Positions 47,190 through 58,413 are shown, counted from the stretch's first letter. The stretch is 64,000 bases of DNA from Alisma plantago-aquatica (GCA_963693085.1 OY856409.1:1168045749-1168109748), one strand, 5' to 3'. Translations and numbers: made by a program. Notes: generated by a model not told the origin, from the letters alone.

Positions 47190-47751
47190 TGTCAAAAAGT
47201 AAATAGAAGGCTATGTGTTATGTTGTATTAGAGAAACCCTACTCCTATATATATAGGAGAAGGGAGAAGTGTACAAACTTTAGACTAAACCCTATGGGCC
47301 AAGACACACTTGGGCAAGCCTATGTACAAACAGACTCAAATAACTTAATTAACTAGAAAGTAGAGACGACGTAGTCGGATAGAAGACCATCATCTTAAAT
47401 AAGCAAGCAATAAACATGATGCTCCATATAGTAAGCTCTCCAAGAAGCATATAGTAGTAAAAGAGCATTACCACAACAAGGAGGGCGGTTGGCTTGGATA
47501 GGAAGGCGGCGACAACCCACAAGGGGGCACTCCTTTTTGCTCTCTTTCTTACACGTAGGGTAGCATAGGACCGACTGCTTTGATACCATGTCAGAAAGTA
47601 AATAGAAGGCTATGCGTTATGTTGTATTAGAGAAACCCCACTCCTATATATACGAGAAGGGGGGAGCGTACAAACTTTAGACTAAATCCTAATGGGCCAA
47701 GACACACTTGGGCCCATATACAAATAGACTCAAATAACTTGATTAACTAGA
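47190..47751 (-). mobile_element. TRIM-like miniature LTR element
   Basis: Two direct repeats, 47190-47357 and 47589-47751, each begin TGTC(A/G)(A/G)AAAGTAAATAG and end TTAACTAGA. Between them are 231 bp without coding capacity. Immediately left of the right copy is GCTTTGATACCA, which reads TGGTATCAAAGC on the minus strand, a primer site abutting an LTR. So the element is transcribed leftward, with the right copy as 5' LTR. The size (562 bp) fits TRIMs. Both repeats hold a TATATATA motif. No clear 5-bp duplication. Confidence 0.75.
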
Positions 47752-48299
47752 CTCTCTACAACTAGTACTTTTTGGTTTTAAAAAGGCTATGCGGCTAAGA
47801 TGTTTAGTCGTATGAGCTGTAGGTTGTGGTCCTTTGACCAACATATATGGCATAAGCCTTTGTGTATGAATTTTTATCTTAATAGTGTAGGGATGTATGT
47901 GTCTATATATTATATATATGTATATATATAATTTATATGCCTCTTTTTTGAGGCATACACCTCCACTCGCTAAAATAAAACTGCTTCGATGCGTCTCAAG
48001 CACTTTAATACCTTTGATTATATATTCTCGACGAGGTGCCAAGTGCTTGATTCACAATCTTAGCTCCTATCTTCTTGATGGAGGCTCCATTTGGTCGATG
48101 ACAAGCATCTCTTCTTTTACACTCCTAGCAAGGTATTTTTTTTTCCTTATATACATTGTTGATTTAACTACAATTCACCCCTCAATCCATCCTCTCGGTG
48201 ACTGAATACCTCTTCTTTCGTGAGAAATGCTTAAGACTTTCATCGTTCTTTCTGAAAATTCAAATTCTACACAATAGCAAGGGGTTGCCTATAAGTTAT
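47752..48299. other. AT-rich sequence without recognised genes
   Basis: Short open frames only, one containing a TATA-rich Ile/Tyr stretch. I see no transposon ends. It directly precedes the GTTAT duplication of copia F. Confidence 0.4.
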
Positions 48300-48463
48300 T
48301 GTTACTTAAGGAAACACGGAGCATAAGATCTGATGCAGATATGCTCTTATACTTATATTAATGCGAAAAAGGGAAAACTACATAAAGAGTCCACCTAATA
48401 ATATGGACTTAACAGAAAGTAAAAGAAAAATAAAGAAAAACTGCTAACTCCTTTATTCTAACA
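48300..48463 (-). repeat. 3' LTR of copia F
   Basis: Starts (minus strand) TGTTAGAATAAAGGAG beside the polypurine tract and ends ...CCTTAAGTAACA. It shares long identical stretches with 60211-60369, such as GTCCACCTAATAA and ATGGACTTAACAGAAAG. Confidence 0.93.
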
Positions 48464-48478
48464 CTCCCCCGCAAGCTT
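48464..48478 (-). promoter_or_regulatory. Polypurine tract of copia F
   Basis: Minus strand GCTTGCGGGGGAG directly abuts the 3' LTR; it matches the purine-rich plus-strand primers of the other copias apart from one C. Confidence 0.8.
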
Positions 48479-49388
48479 ATATACCCAACTTGCACATTAT
48501 ATATTTATATGTAGTAGGCAGAAGAGGTTTGGTGAAGATATCCGCAATTTGCTCTCTAGTTCTCACATGAGGAGTCTTCACCCTTTTAGCAAATACTAAA
48601 TCACGCACGAAATGACAATCCACTTCAATATGCTTTGGCCTCTCATAAAAAAGGGGACTGCTAGCAATATGAATAGCTGCTTGATTGTCACACATTAGAC
48701 TAGCAGGAGTATCCACGCTAATCCCCAGCTCAGGAGAATAGAAAGAACCCACTGTAGTTCATAACATGCATGGGCCATAGCCTGATATTCAACCACAGTA
48801 TTAGAACGAGCTACAACACTTTGCCTTTTACTCTTCCAAGTAACAAGATGAGATCCCAAAAAAATACAATATCCAGAAGTGGACCGCCCGTCCTTTGCAT
48901 CACCAGCCCAATCTGCATCAGTGTAGCTAATAACCTGAAGAGTATAACTACGCTGATTGCTCACATAATATGTAAGTCCCCTGCCACGAGCTCCTTTTAG
49001 ATATCTCAGAATACAACATACTATCGCCCAATGATTGCTCTTTTGTGTGCTCATATATTGACTGACCACTCCAACTGCATAAATATCAGGACGTGTCACA
49101 GTCAAATAAATTAATTTTCCAACAACCCTCCTGTATAATGATCATGAAAATCATCAATGTTGGGAGTCACTTTAGACTGATAGTCCATGGGCGTAGAGAC
49201 ATGCTTGGACTCAAGCATAGCAGTCTCACCCAATAAGTCCAAATTATATTTCATCTGAGAAAGATGAATCCCCTTCCTGGAACACAAGACTTCTATTCCA
49301 AGAAAGTATTGTAGCTTCCCGAGATGTTTTGTGCAAAATTGTGTTTGAAGCCAGACCTTGAGATTAGAAATACCCTCATTATCATCTC
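48477..49388 (-). pseudogene. Copia F RT C-terminus and RNase H
   Basis: From 49380 leftward: TQFCTKHLGKLQYFLGIEV, then LSQMKYNLDLLGETAML, the RT-RNase H connection. RNase H (48480-49105) shows [51 protein letters not shown] and [11 protein letters not shown], ending IADIFTKPL. One frame change lies near 48700 and another near 49120. Starts exactly at the TSD of the hAT insertion. Confidence 0.88.
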
Positions 49389-49637
49389 CAATGTTTTAAA
49401 AAGCGGCCCGGGCGGCCGCTCAAGCGGATCAAACCCCTGGCCACTCCAAATAGCCTTTAAGCGGCAGTCAGGCGGCTCAGCATTAAGCGGCCGTTTCATG
49501 CTCGCTCAGCCTGCCCGATCACTGATTCTGAGCACCCGCATGAGGCTGCTTAAGTGAAAAATAGGATTTAGTTCCACTTCTTAAGCCCAAAAGTGAAATT
49601 AAATATTATTTATAGTATGTGGAATTAGTCTATTGAT

Positions 49638-50549
49638 ATGAAACTACCACTCTTTGTCCTTGACAAGATGCGTAGCATTATGGCAACGTTTGTGTGCGGC
49701 GGCAAGGGACACACTGTTAGCTGGTCTACTATTGTGAGGAAGTTCGAGGAAGGGGGTCTCAATATGATTGATCCTTCGGCTCTTGCTCATGTGGCCACGA
49801 CTAAGCAAGTTGATGCTTTCATTAGGGGTGACTCTTTATGGTCCAGATGGATGCGAGAATGGTATGGCAGCACACTACAGTTTTTTGAACAGGTGAATGT
49901 TTCGAGAGCTTGGCGTGCTATGTGTAGGGTTTGGCCGATGGTAAATGCTAATTATGCCCTCATTTCGGATGGTTGGGTCCTGAGGGATGCTTATTTCAAA
50001 CCTTGGGCAATGCCTCTCTCTCATACACCAACTGTGCCCTGGTTTCATTTGTTATGGAATCAGGGGTGCATCCCGAGATGGAGTTGCTGCACGTATAGGG
50101 GTATTATGGGCAGACTTCCGACGGTTTATAGGCAGATTAGTTGGGGTTTAAATGCTAACCCCATTTGCTGGCTTTACAAGACGAAGGATGAGTCGCACAA
50201 CCATTTGTTTTTTGATTGCAGCTATACCAAGTATTTGTGGCGCCATTGTTGGTTGAAGATGGGGTGGGGCGGCTCACCTCCATCTTCTCTGTTTGAGAGT
50301 GTCTTGGTGATGTTGGAGTACGCTGAGTTCAACATTGGTATGAGACCATTTATGGGAGTATGCTTAACGACTCTCTGCTCTATGATTTGGAAAGAACGTA
50401 ACAATAGGTTACATGGGAAGGATAATATGGATACTCTTGTCTTTTTTAATACGTATGTTGCACAACTTAGGATGGTGTTTAAAGCATGTCCTAAGATGGT
50501 GAAAGGGGTTAGTAGTTTGATCATGGATCAGTGGGATTTTGTAATATAA
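49638..50549 (+). pseudogene. LINE-2 C-terminal region with zf-RVT domain (303-codon uninterrupted frame)
   Basis: The longest clean frame in this part of the window. It opens MKLPLFVLDKMRSIMATFVCGG, matching the post-RT segment of plant LINE polyproteins (FKLP...I...I...F.WGG), with a stop just upstream at 49626, so the RT is gone. The zf-RVT signature follows: PWFHLLWNQGCIPRWSCCTY, RLPTVYRQISWG, and DESHNHLFFDCSYTKYLWRH with the HLFF-C pattern. The end is Trp-rich (MIWKERNNRLHGKDN). There is no RNase H domain, unlike LINE-1. The intact frame suggests fairly recent insertion. A domesticated gene is unlikely because it lacks its own start context and lies inside nested TEs. Confidence 0.85.
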
Positions 50550-50610
50550 CCCACTTGTACAATATATGATGGCACTTTGCCTTCTATACTTCCCTTTTTA
50601 GTCATATAGC

Positions 50611-50773
50611 TATAGAGATATGTTGTGTTTTGTTGAGTGTCATATGCCTAGCATTTGCCTCACTTATGTTTTTTACTTCAGTCCCATATTGCTTATCTCT
50701 GCTTTAGTCTCTACAAGAGACTGTATTGTGCACATGTTAAATCATAAAATACACAATTCATATTCTCTCTATA
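50611..50773 (+). repeat. 5' LTR of copia G
   Basis: Starts TATAGAGATATGTTGTG, ends TTCTCTCTATA. Compared with the 3' LTR it lacks about 20 bp holding TTCTGTTATATAAGA, the probable TATA region. Starts TA, not TG. Confidence 0.9.
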
Positions 50774-50786
50774 CGGTATCAAGAGC
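50774..50786 (+). promoter_or_regulatory. Primer-binding site of copia G
   Basis: CGGTATCAAGAGC abuts the LTR; one substitution and one extra A relative to TGGTATCAGAGC. Confidence 0.8.
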
Positions 50787-51315
50787 AGGTCCGGTTCCCC
50801 TCTTTGCAAATCCCCACCCTGCCCTATGCCCTAGCTTCTCCCCCCTCCCCCCGCTACCGCTGCCCCCTCCTTTTCCGGCGCTCCCCCCTGGCCGCCGCTG
50901 CCACCCCCTTCTTCCCCGCCGCCGCCACTGTCGTTGCCCCCCCCCCTCCTGCCGCCGCCCTTCCCCCCTAGCCTGCCGCCGCCCACCCTAGCCCGCCGCT
51001 GCCCACTCCTCCTCCTGCCCTCATCCTTGCTTCCTCCCACTCATTTCCGTACGTAAAATCTTCCGGACAGCCATAGCTCCTGCACATTGAGAGTCTCTCG
51101 TCTCTCTGGGTTTCTCTGCCTGCGCCTCCTGACAGAATCTTGATCTTCCTCATGACGGCATATGTTACTTTATCAGTCTATCTGCCCGACATGTGTCTCT
51201 TCTGATTTGATGCGTCAGATCTCTGGTGCCGCTCTACTGCCCCATAGCGGGTTCCTTATCTACTAATTGCTGTTGCTGCGCTGCCTAATTCACTGCTGCT
51301 CCGTCTCTTCTCATC

Positions 51316-52208
51316 ATGGCTTCTGTTGAGCCGCCTCGTTCTCTACCACTGTCAAGCTCGATGACTCTAACTACCATCTTTGGTCAGCGTCCTTTGTCCT
51401 CTATGTCAAGGCACAAGGCGATACTCACATCTTACTACTGATCCTTCTGCCGCTATTGTGGATGAAAAGAGCAAACAAACCTATGCATAATGGTCCAAAG
51501 ATGACTCTGGTGTTATGTCCTGGCTTCTTAATAGCACCGAGTCGCGGATCAGTCAGTCTGTGTTATGCCTTCATGATGCTAAGGCGATGTGGGACCATCT
51601 CTCCCATGTCTATTCCTATCAGCAGAATCCTAAACATGTTTTTAAAATTTTCAAAAACTTGGCCAAGAAGGAGTTTTCTTCTGAGACTTCTATCGAGGAC
51701 TTCTACAACCAGTGTTCAACTCTCTGGAATGAGTGAAATCTACCATCCCTTAACGGCCGACACTAAAGAAGCCCAGAAGCAGCACAATGAACTACAACTG
51801 GTCCAGTTTCTGGCTGCTCTTCCTGCTTCTTTCTCTGGCGTGGTCGATCAGATTCTATCTAGCGACCCCCTGCTTACTCTTCGCGATGTTCTTAAGCGAG
51901 TTTAAAGACTTCCGTTGATGACCTCCAATCATGTTATTGAGCATCCTGCTCTAGCTGTTTGCACTACTGACTCTGGACGTGGCCGCGATCGAGGCCGTGG
52001 CCGTGGCTGTGGCGGACGTCTACCTCCTACTGGTGGACGCGGCTCCTCTACTGCTCCTGGTCGAGGCCAAGCTACTGGGCCTCGCTTCTGCAACTAGTGT
52101 GGTCGTGATAATCACAACGAAGATATGTGCTGGATCAAGCACGGTAAACTAGCCTGGGCTAACCAAGCATCTACAGAAACCTCAACTGATACTGCATCTG
52201 ACCAATAA
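51316..52208 (+). pseudogene. Copia G gag
   Basis: ATG 51316 (MASVEPPRS), an early frameshift, then LNSTESRISQSVLCLHDAKA, VFKIFKNLAKKEF and FSGVVDQILSSDPLLTLRDV. A Gly/Arg-rich stretch (RGRDRGRGRGCGGR) precedes a zinc knuckle at 52087-52132 whose CX2C is broken by an in-frame TAG; the GRDNHNEDMC part remains. Confidence 0.88.
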
Positions 52209-52268
52209 TCTGCTCCGCCGCCTATTGAATGGCTTCGCTCGGAGTTCAAGAAGTTTTTCCAGGAGCGC

Positions 52269-53640
52269 ATGACTCAACTACCTTCGACATCTACTGCTGG
52301 TTCCTCCGCCATGCTTGCCTCTCCTGCTGGTAACAATAAATGGTGTAATTATTCTGGTGCGTCTGTCCATATGGCTGGTGACATCCAATTATTTTCTGCT
52401 CTGACTAAAACTACCGATATTCCGTGTGTCAATGTTGCAAATGGCTCTAAGACTCCTGTTCATGGCATCAACACTATTCCTCTGTCTCGAAAGTTGCATC
52501 TCCAATATGTTTTATACATACCACAATTTCCTGTAAATTTATTATCTGTCACTAAAACTGTAAAACAGCTTCAGTGCTCTATTAAATTTCATCCCTCTGG
52601 TTGTGTTTTGAAGGTTCTCCGCACGAAGACGAGGATTGGTTCGGGCCATGAAGGACCAAGCATACTCTACTATCTGGATGGACCGCTTGCAACATCTGCT
52701 CTTCTGTCTACATTAGTCACAGGACTCCAGTGGTACTACCGGCTTGGTCATTCGTCTGCAACAAAGCTGAAACATTTATTTTCAGCATTATCTGAATTTT
52801 TTTTCTTGTGCATCTTGTCTTTTGGGAAAACAAACGTGGTCTGTATTTCCCGCTAAAAATGAAATTGGTCTAAAACACTTTTTGATATTGTTCATGCGGA
52901 CATCTAGGGGCCATGTTCTGTTCCTAGTCACTCTGGTGTTAAATAATTTCTGACTTTTATTGATGATTATTCCCGTGCTACTTGGCTTTTTTTACTAAAA
53001 GATCGCAACACTGTTTTGGACAATAATAATATCTTCTTTTCTGAAATACAGACCTAGTTCAATAAACCCATTAAGATTTTCCGTACCGATAATGCCCTAG
53101 AGTTTATGCAAAAATTTGTCACATCTTTTTGCTCTGTTCGTCACACCATCCATCAAACCACTTGTCCTTATACTCCACAACAGAATGGTGTTGCTGAACG
53201 AAAAAATCGCCACCTGTTGGAGGTTGCTCGCACTCTTCTTCTTCATTATAAAGTCCCTCACCGGTTCTGGTCTAAAGCAGTTTCTACGACATGTTATCTT
53301 ATAAACCGTATGCCATCCTCTGTTTTACACAATCGTATCCCTTACACCATTCTATTTCCTGATGCACCACTGTTCTCCGTTCCTTGTATTTTTGGGTGTA
53401 CCTGTTTTGTCAAAAATTTACGCCCAGGGATGACAAAGCTTGATCCTCGCTCCACTAAATACATATTTTTGGGATATTCTAGAACCCAAAAAGGTTATCG
53501 CTGATTTGATCCAAATCTAAAGCAATGGTTTGTCAGTGCGGATGTGATCTTTTTTGAGCATATGCCTTATTTTTCTGATGATGGGGCAACACTCTCCAGT
53601 GATATGTTGGCACTCACGCCTCTACCAGATGGTTGAGGAT
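52269..53640 (+). pseudogene. Copia G protease and integrase
   Basis: Protease: WCNYSGASVHMAGDIQLFSA, where the catalytic Asp of DSGA is Tyr, so it would be inactive. The GAG-pre-integrase motif is WYYRLGHSSATKLKHLFSAL. Integrase: HADI followed by a stop where Trp of WGP is expected (near 52900), TDNALEF (53088), PQQNGVAERKNRHLLEVART (53185), and C-terminal FVKNLRPGMTKLDPRSTKY and GYSRTQKGY with stops near 53503 and 53637. Confidence 0.88.
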
Positions 53641-55452
53641 TTGCCTTCTTCAGACCAGCCTGAAGGTTGCTCTTTGCAAGTGTACAAACGACGACCCAAG
53701 ACAATCACTCCTTCCATGGCCCCTCCACAACCAATTCCTCCGTCTGTTGATGATCATACAAACACTGAGGTAACTTTTGACTTGCACCTTCCTATCAGTC
53801 AACACAAAGGTGTTCGTTCCTGCACTAAACATCCTATCAATCATTTCTTCTCTTCTGCTAATCTGCATAACAGATTTGCATGCTTCACTTCTACGATTTC
53901 TGCCGTCACTGTTCCAAAGACTGCTGCAGAAGCTCTCATTATTCCTGCATGGAAACAGGCAATGAATCAGGAAATGCAGACACTATGTGATCGCAAGACA
54001 TGGGAACTTGTGGATCGCCCTCCTTCATGCCCTGTTGTTGGCTGCCGATGGGTCTTCGCCATTAAGTATCAACCTGATGGAACAATTGAGTGTCTGAAAG
54101 CTCGGCTTGTGGCAAAAGGGTACACGCAAACATATGGTGTCGACTATTTTGAAACTTTTTCTCCCGTTGCATGGTTAAATTCTGTTCTTATTCTGATTTC
54201 TGTTGCTGTTAACAAAGACTGGCCCCTCTTTCAGTTGGTATGTTAAAAATGCATTTCTTTATGGAGATCTACTGGAGGAAGTTTACATGGAGCAACTACC
54301 AGGTTTCGTTGCTTAGGGGGAGTATGCCTCAAAAGCCTGTAAATTGAAAAAGGCCATCTACGGTCTCAAACAGAGCTCGCGTGCTTGGTTCGACAAACTC
54401 AGTCAGATCTTAGTCACTTTTGGCTTCCGTCGTTCTCATTCAGATCATTCAGCCTTTATCCGCAAAACAGTGGTTGGGCTAGTCATTCTTATTGTTTATG
54501 TTAACGATATTACATTATCTGGCAGTGATACCTTGGGTATACAGGCAGCTAAAACCTACTTAGAGAGGCACTTTGTCACTAAAGATCTCGGAAAGCTGAG
54601 ATATTTCTTAGGCATTGAGGTTTCCAGATCATCTGCAGGGCTGTCTCTCTCAACGGAAATATGTGCTTGATCTCTTGCAGGAAACTGGTATGCTTGGCTG
54701 TAAACCAGCCAACACTCCCCTTGACCCAAATATGGATTGGGACGATGAAAATTCTCCTCCCTATGTTAATCATCACCAGTTCAGAAGGCTGGTAGGCAAG
54801 CTTATATATCTGACGGTCACAAGAGCTGACCTCACTGCTGCCGTAGGATTCATCAGCAGGTATCTTGATAAACCTCGGCAGTGTCATTGGGATGCTATAT
54901 GTCACATTCTGCGCTATCTTAAAAGCTTTCCAGGCAAAGGCTTGTTATATAAGAAGCATGGCCACTGTAATCTCTCTGGTTTTTCAGACTCTAACTATGC
55001 AGGAAGTCGCTCTGATCGTTAGTCAACATCGGGCTATTGTACATTTGTGGGCAGATATCTTGTCACCTGGTGAAGCAAAAAGCAGACTGTCGTAGCCTGA
55101 TCCATTGCAGAGGCAGAATACCGAGCCATGGCTCATTCTACATGTGAACTTCTGTGGGTCCAGGGTCTCCTCTAGGAGTTCGACATATCCCATTCCCGCC
55201 CTATACTAATGTTTTGTGACAACAAGGCCTCCATTTTTATTGCGAGCAACCCCGACTTTTCATGACAGGACAAAACATATTGAGGTCGACTGTCACTTTG
55301 TTCGTGTAACAGTTCTTTCTGGCCACATTTGCACTCCATATCTCAGCACTGAAAAGCAAGTAGCGGACATCTTCACCAAGATTCTTCCAAAATCTCGTTT
55401 TCAGACTCTAGTGGACAAGATGGGCATGTTCGACATCTACGCTCCAACTTGA
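53641..55452 (+). pseudogene. Copia G reverse transcriptase and RNase H
   Basis: A linker rich in Pro, then RT: AAEALIIPAWKQAMNQEM, GCRWVFAIKYQPDGTIE, GYTQTYGVDYFETFSPVA. Shifts occur at 54246-54340, then AIYGLKQSSRAWFDKLSQIL, and the catalytic box is YVNDITLSG (near 54499), with Asn for the first Asp. RNase H from about 54800: CHWDAICHILRYLK, DSNYAGSRSDR, then stops at 55021, 55072, 55096 and 55174, AEAEYRAMAH and MFCDNKAS, ending [11 protein letters not shown] and FDIYAPT at 55452. Confidence 0.88.
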
Positions 55453-55459
55453 GGGGGAG
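55451..55459 (+). promoter_or_regulatory. Polypurine tract of copia G
   Basis: GAGGGGGAG directly before the 3' LTR. Confidence 0.85.
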
Positions 55460-55642
55460 TATAGAGATATGTTGCGTTTTGTTGAGTGTCATGTGCCTAG
55501 CACGTGCCTCACTTATTTTTTTATTTCAGTAGTTTAGTCCCATATTGCTTATCTCTGCTTTAGTTTCTATTCTCTTCTGTTATATAAGATACTGTATTGT
55601 ACACGTGAAATCATAAAATACGCAATTCCTATTCTCTCTATA
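55460..55642 (+). repeat. 3' LTR of copia G
   Basis: 183 bp, starts TATAGAGATATGTTGCG, ends TTCTCTCTATA. It contains GTTATATAAGATACTG, a plausible TATA box and start region, which the 5' LTR has lost. Confidence 0.9.
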
Positions 55643-56229
55643 ATAGCAATACCTTACCTTCTCCAAAAAAAATATATGATACTATTGTATTAAGCAACTA
55701 ATTATGTTTCTAAATATTGTACCATAGCTAAGTAGTGTGTAAATCTACACTGATTTTGCTGCTACTATACAACAACAATGATTGTGTACCATTAAGTCTA
55801 TTTATAGCGAGTAATACCATGTATATGTAATGTAAAACTGTGAAATCAGTAATATTGTGCTGATGTATAGTACTGATTACTAAGTATAGAACATTGAGCT
55901 AATAAACAACAACCAGTGTGTAAATGTAATACAAAATCATTATAATATAAATTACTATGAAGTATTGTACTACTGTATAATACTAACTACTAAGTGCATT
56001 ATATCATGGCTTGATACTAGTATACGAATGTATGTGATAAATTCATCTTTAAATGGTACTAACTGCTAAGTATATTACATGATAGTATGATACTAGTTTA
56101 TTGTTGTATATAATAAATGTATCTTAATGCTTCATCTATAGGTAAGCAACTATTAAGTAGCAATATCATTGTGTAGGGTGAATTTTACACTGCCACATGG
56201 GTTTAATTAAGTATACACGTTTCTAAATA

Positions 56230-56302
<73 letters not shown>

Positions 56303-56417
56303 AATGTGTGTATTTTTGTATAAGATCATATAAAAAATTATGCATCCACTTTTTCAAAAGACGGCGGCCACAAGGTGCTATTCGCATGCCTCCCGCTTCC
56401 CGCTGTCTAAAACATTG

Positions 56418-57080
56418 ATCATCTCCAGTAAAAACAATGTCATCAACGTACAGAACAAGAATAATGGCACCCTTAGTACTTAGCAAGTAAAATAAGGTGT
56501 GATCTGTAGAAGAGCGGCTAAAACCAAAATAGGTGAGAGCATTACTGAATTTGTCAAACCATGCACGAGGAGCATGTTTAAGACCATAGATAGCCTTTTT
56601 CATTCTGCATACCTTCCGCGGACACTCCCCTTGAGCAACATACTCATGTGGTTGCTCCATGTAAACCTCCTCTAATAAATCACCATGAAGAAAGGCATTT
56701 TTCACATCAAGCTGATATAAGGGCCAATCAAAGTGAGTAGCAATAAAATAATAATCCTTACAGAGTTCAAGCGAGCAATTGGTGAGAAGGTCTCAAAGAA
56801 ATCAACACCATATGTCTGTGTATAGCCTTTGGCAACAAGGCGTGCTTTTAGTCTGTCAATACTATCGTCATGTTTTTGTTTCACCATGTATACCCAACGA
56901 AAGCCAACAATACACTTACCAGGAGGCAAGTCAACCAACTCCCAAGTATCATTTTGACGCAAGGCTTCAATTTTAAGATCCATCGCCTTAGTCCATCCTT
57001 TATCTTGCAAAGCTACATACAAGAGTTGGGAATATTGATAGAATCAAGAGCTAGAGCAAATGAACGAGCAGAATGAGACA
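56418..57080 (-). pseudogene. Copia F reverse transcriptase, N-terminal part
   Basis: Leftward: DTWELVDLPPGKCIVGFRWV, KQKHDDSIDRLKARLVAKGY, VDFFETFSPIARLNSVR (56780-57022), a frame change near 56720, then MKNAFLHGDLLEEVYMEQP, MKKAIYGLKHAPRAWFDK and the intact catalytic box LYVDDIVFTGDD ending at about 56418. The hAT insertion falls directly after YVDD; the remainder of RT is at 49100-49388. Confidence 0.9.
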
Positions 57081-57286
57081 AATTTGCTAGGCAACAGACA
57101 AGATACAAGGTGTCAAATGGTACAAGAACGCTTACCCTTACGAGCAACAATAGAAACATCTAAGTCTATAGCAAGATTATCGTTAAGAGTCACAGAAGAA
57201 CAATCATGACCTCTGGAGTATCAGGCGAAGATGGTCCCGCCATTGGGACTAATGTCGCTACTTCCTCTGGATCTCGTACAACTCGT

Positions 57287-58413
57287 CTAGAGTAAACCGG
57301 GGGAAAGGTTTGGATAGTGGAAGTGGAATGCAGTTCTGAGTCTCTCCTGGAAAAACATGCTCTCTTCGCTCACAATGGGTAAGGGTGGCTCTCTGGATAA
57401 GGAAAAATCTCTCTCCTCACTCATGGTGGCGGCTGGTGTCTCCCTCTGACGTGTGGCATCATCACAAAAGTAAGGAGTAGACTCATGAAAGGTGACATCC
57501 GCTGAGACAAAAACGCGACATAAGGAGGGTGAATAACATTTGTACCCTTTTTGGGTACTGGAGTAACCCAGAATGAGAGTTTTATCAGACTTAGGAGACA
57601 ATTTATCTGCTTTAGGATCAAAATTATGAGCGAAAGCAGTGCATCCAAAAATATTTAAAGGAATAAGAAAAGGAACATCATGAGGATGCAAAATAGAGAA
57701 AGGTGTGACACCTTGAAGAACGTATGAAGGTTGACAATTAATCGAAAAACATGCAGTAAGAACTGCATCAGACCAAAACCTTTTAGGAACATGAGACTGA
57801 AACATCAATGTCCTAGCAATAAAAAGAAGATGGCGATTCTTACGCTCAACTACCCCATTTTGCTGTGGCGTATGAGCTCAAGAAGTTTGGTGAATCATGC
57901 AGTCGAATTACAGAAATCAGAGACAACCTTTTGAACATACTATTAAGCATTGTCAGAACAAAACACTTTGTTGGAGCAATCAAACTTAACTTTTATGAAT
58001 TGATAGAAAATTTTCAAGATGGATACAACATCCTCTCTAGACTTCGTGAGATACACCGATGTCATACTAGAAAAATTACCAATAAATGACACAAAATACT
58101 GATATCCATTATAACTGGTTTCTTTAACAGGACCCAGGCATCACTATGAATAATTTGAAAGGGCGCTCAACGCGTTTAATGACACAACCAGGATAAGATA
58201 CCTATGCTGCTTTCCCAACTGACACGACTGACACTCAATTGATGAAAGAGAAGATAAACTAGGCTCCAACTTCTTGAGAATATCTAGAGACGGATGGCCA
58301 TAACGGCAATGGCATTGCAAAGGGGAGATACCAAGGAAGGCTGTAGGTATCTGACGAACTGGATGATCACCGTTGGAAAAATTAGCGATCACCTTTCCTA
58401 GGCCCCCCACCAA
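57287..58413 (-). pseudogene. Copia F integrase
   Basis: GAG-pre-integrase: CRYGHPSLDILKKLEPS and CQSCQLGKQHRYL (58200-58330). Catalytic core: SDNA near 57950 with stops next to it, then PQQNGVVERKNRHLL near 57840. C-terminal: PKRFWSDAVLTACFSINCQP, GYSSTQKGYKCYSP and VFVSADVTFHEST (57420-57808). Stops break the core between 57900 and 58140. Confidence 0.85.

Larger units (their letters stand above)
50611..55642 (+). mobile_element. Copia G: full-length Ty1/copia retrotransposon, innermost of its nest
   Basis: 5,032 bp, bounded by a perfect ATAGC duplication (50606-50610, 55643-55647). LTRs 50611-50773 and 55460-55642; primer site, C/T-rich leader, gag, protease, integrase, RT, RNase H and polypurine tract in order. 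Protein motifs are very close to copia C. Despite being innermost it carries many stops, so it was probably made from, or became, a defective copy. Confidence 0.93.
49626..55664 (+). mobile_element. LINE-2, 5'-truncated, split by copia G
   Basis: A 5'-truncated LINE inserted in the hAT element. The coding end (49638-50549) is followed by a 3' UTR that is interrupted at 50610 by copia G. After copia G and its ATAGC duplication, 15-20 more bases lead to an A-tract at 55656-55663, which marks the LINE 3' end. Net length is about 1.0 kb. Confidence 0.75.
49389..56417. mobile_element. hAT non-autonomous element inside copia F RT, split by a LINE
   Basis: Ends CAATGTTTTAAAAAGCGG and, reversed, CAATGTTTTAGACAGCGG, with a perfect 8-bp duplication ATCATCTC (49381-49388, 56418-56425). 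Without the LINE block about 1 kb remains: left part 49389-49625 with CGGCCGC-rich motifs, right part 55665-56417 AT-rich. In the right part, a roughly 76-bp unit repeats twice (about 55982 and 56058), followed by (TA)n(CA)n at 56234-56301. Same family as 7965-8799. Confidence 0.88.

Noticed and set aside
47190..47751. Simple segmental duplication
   Set aside because: A primer site abuts one repeat at the exact LTR edge and the size fits a TRIM, which explains the pair better.
49638..50549. 303-codon clean frame as a host gene or a novel zinc-binding protein
   Set aside because: Its motifs match the post-RT/zf-RVT end of plant LINE polyproteins, it has a stop instead of an upstream RT, and it sits within nested TEs with an A-tract downstream.
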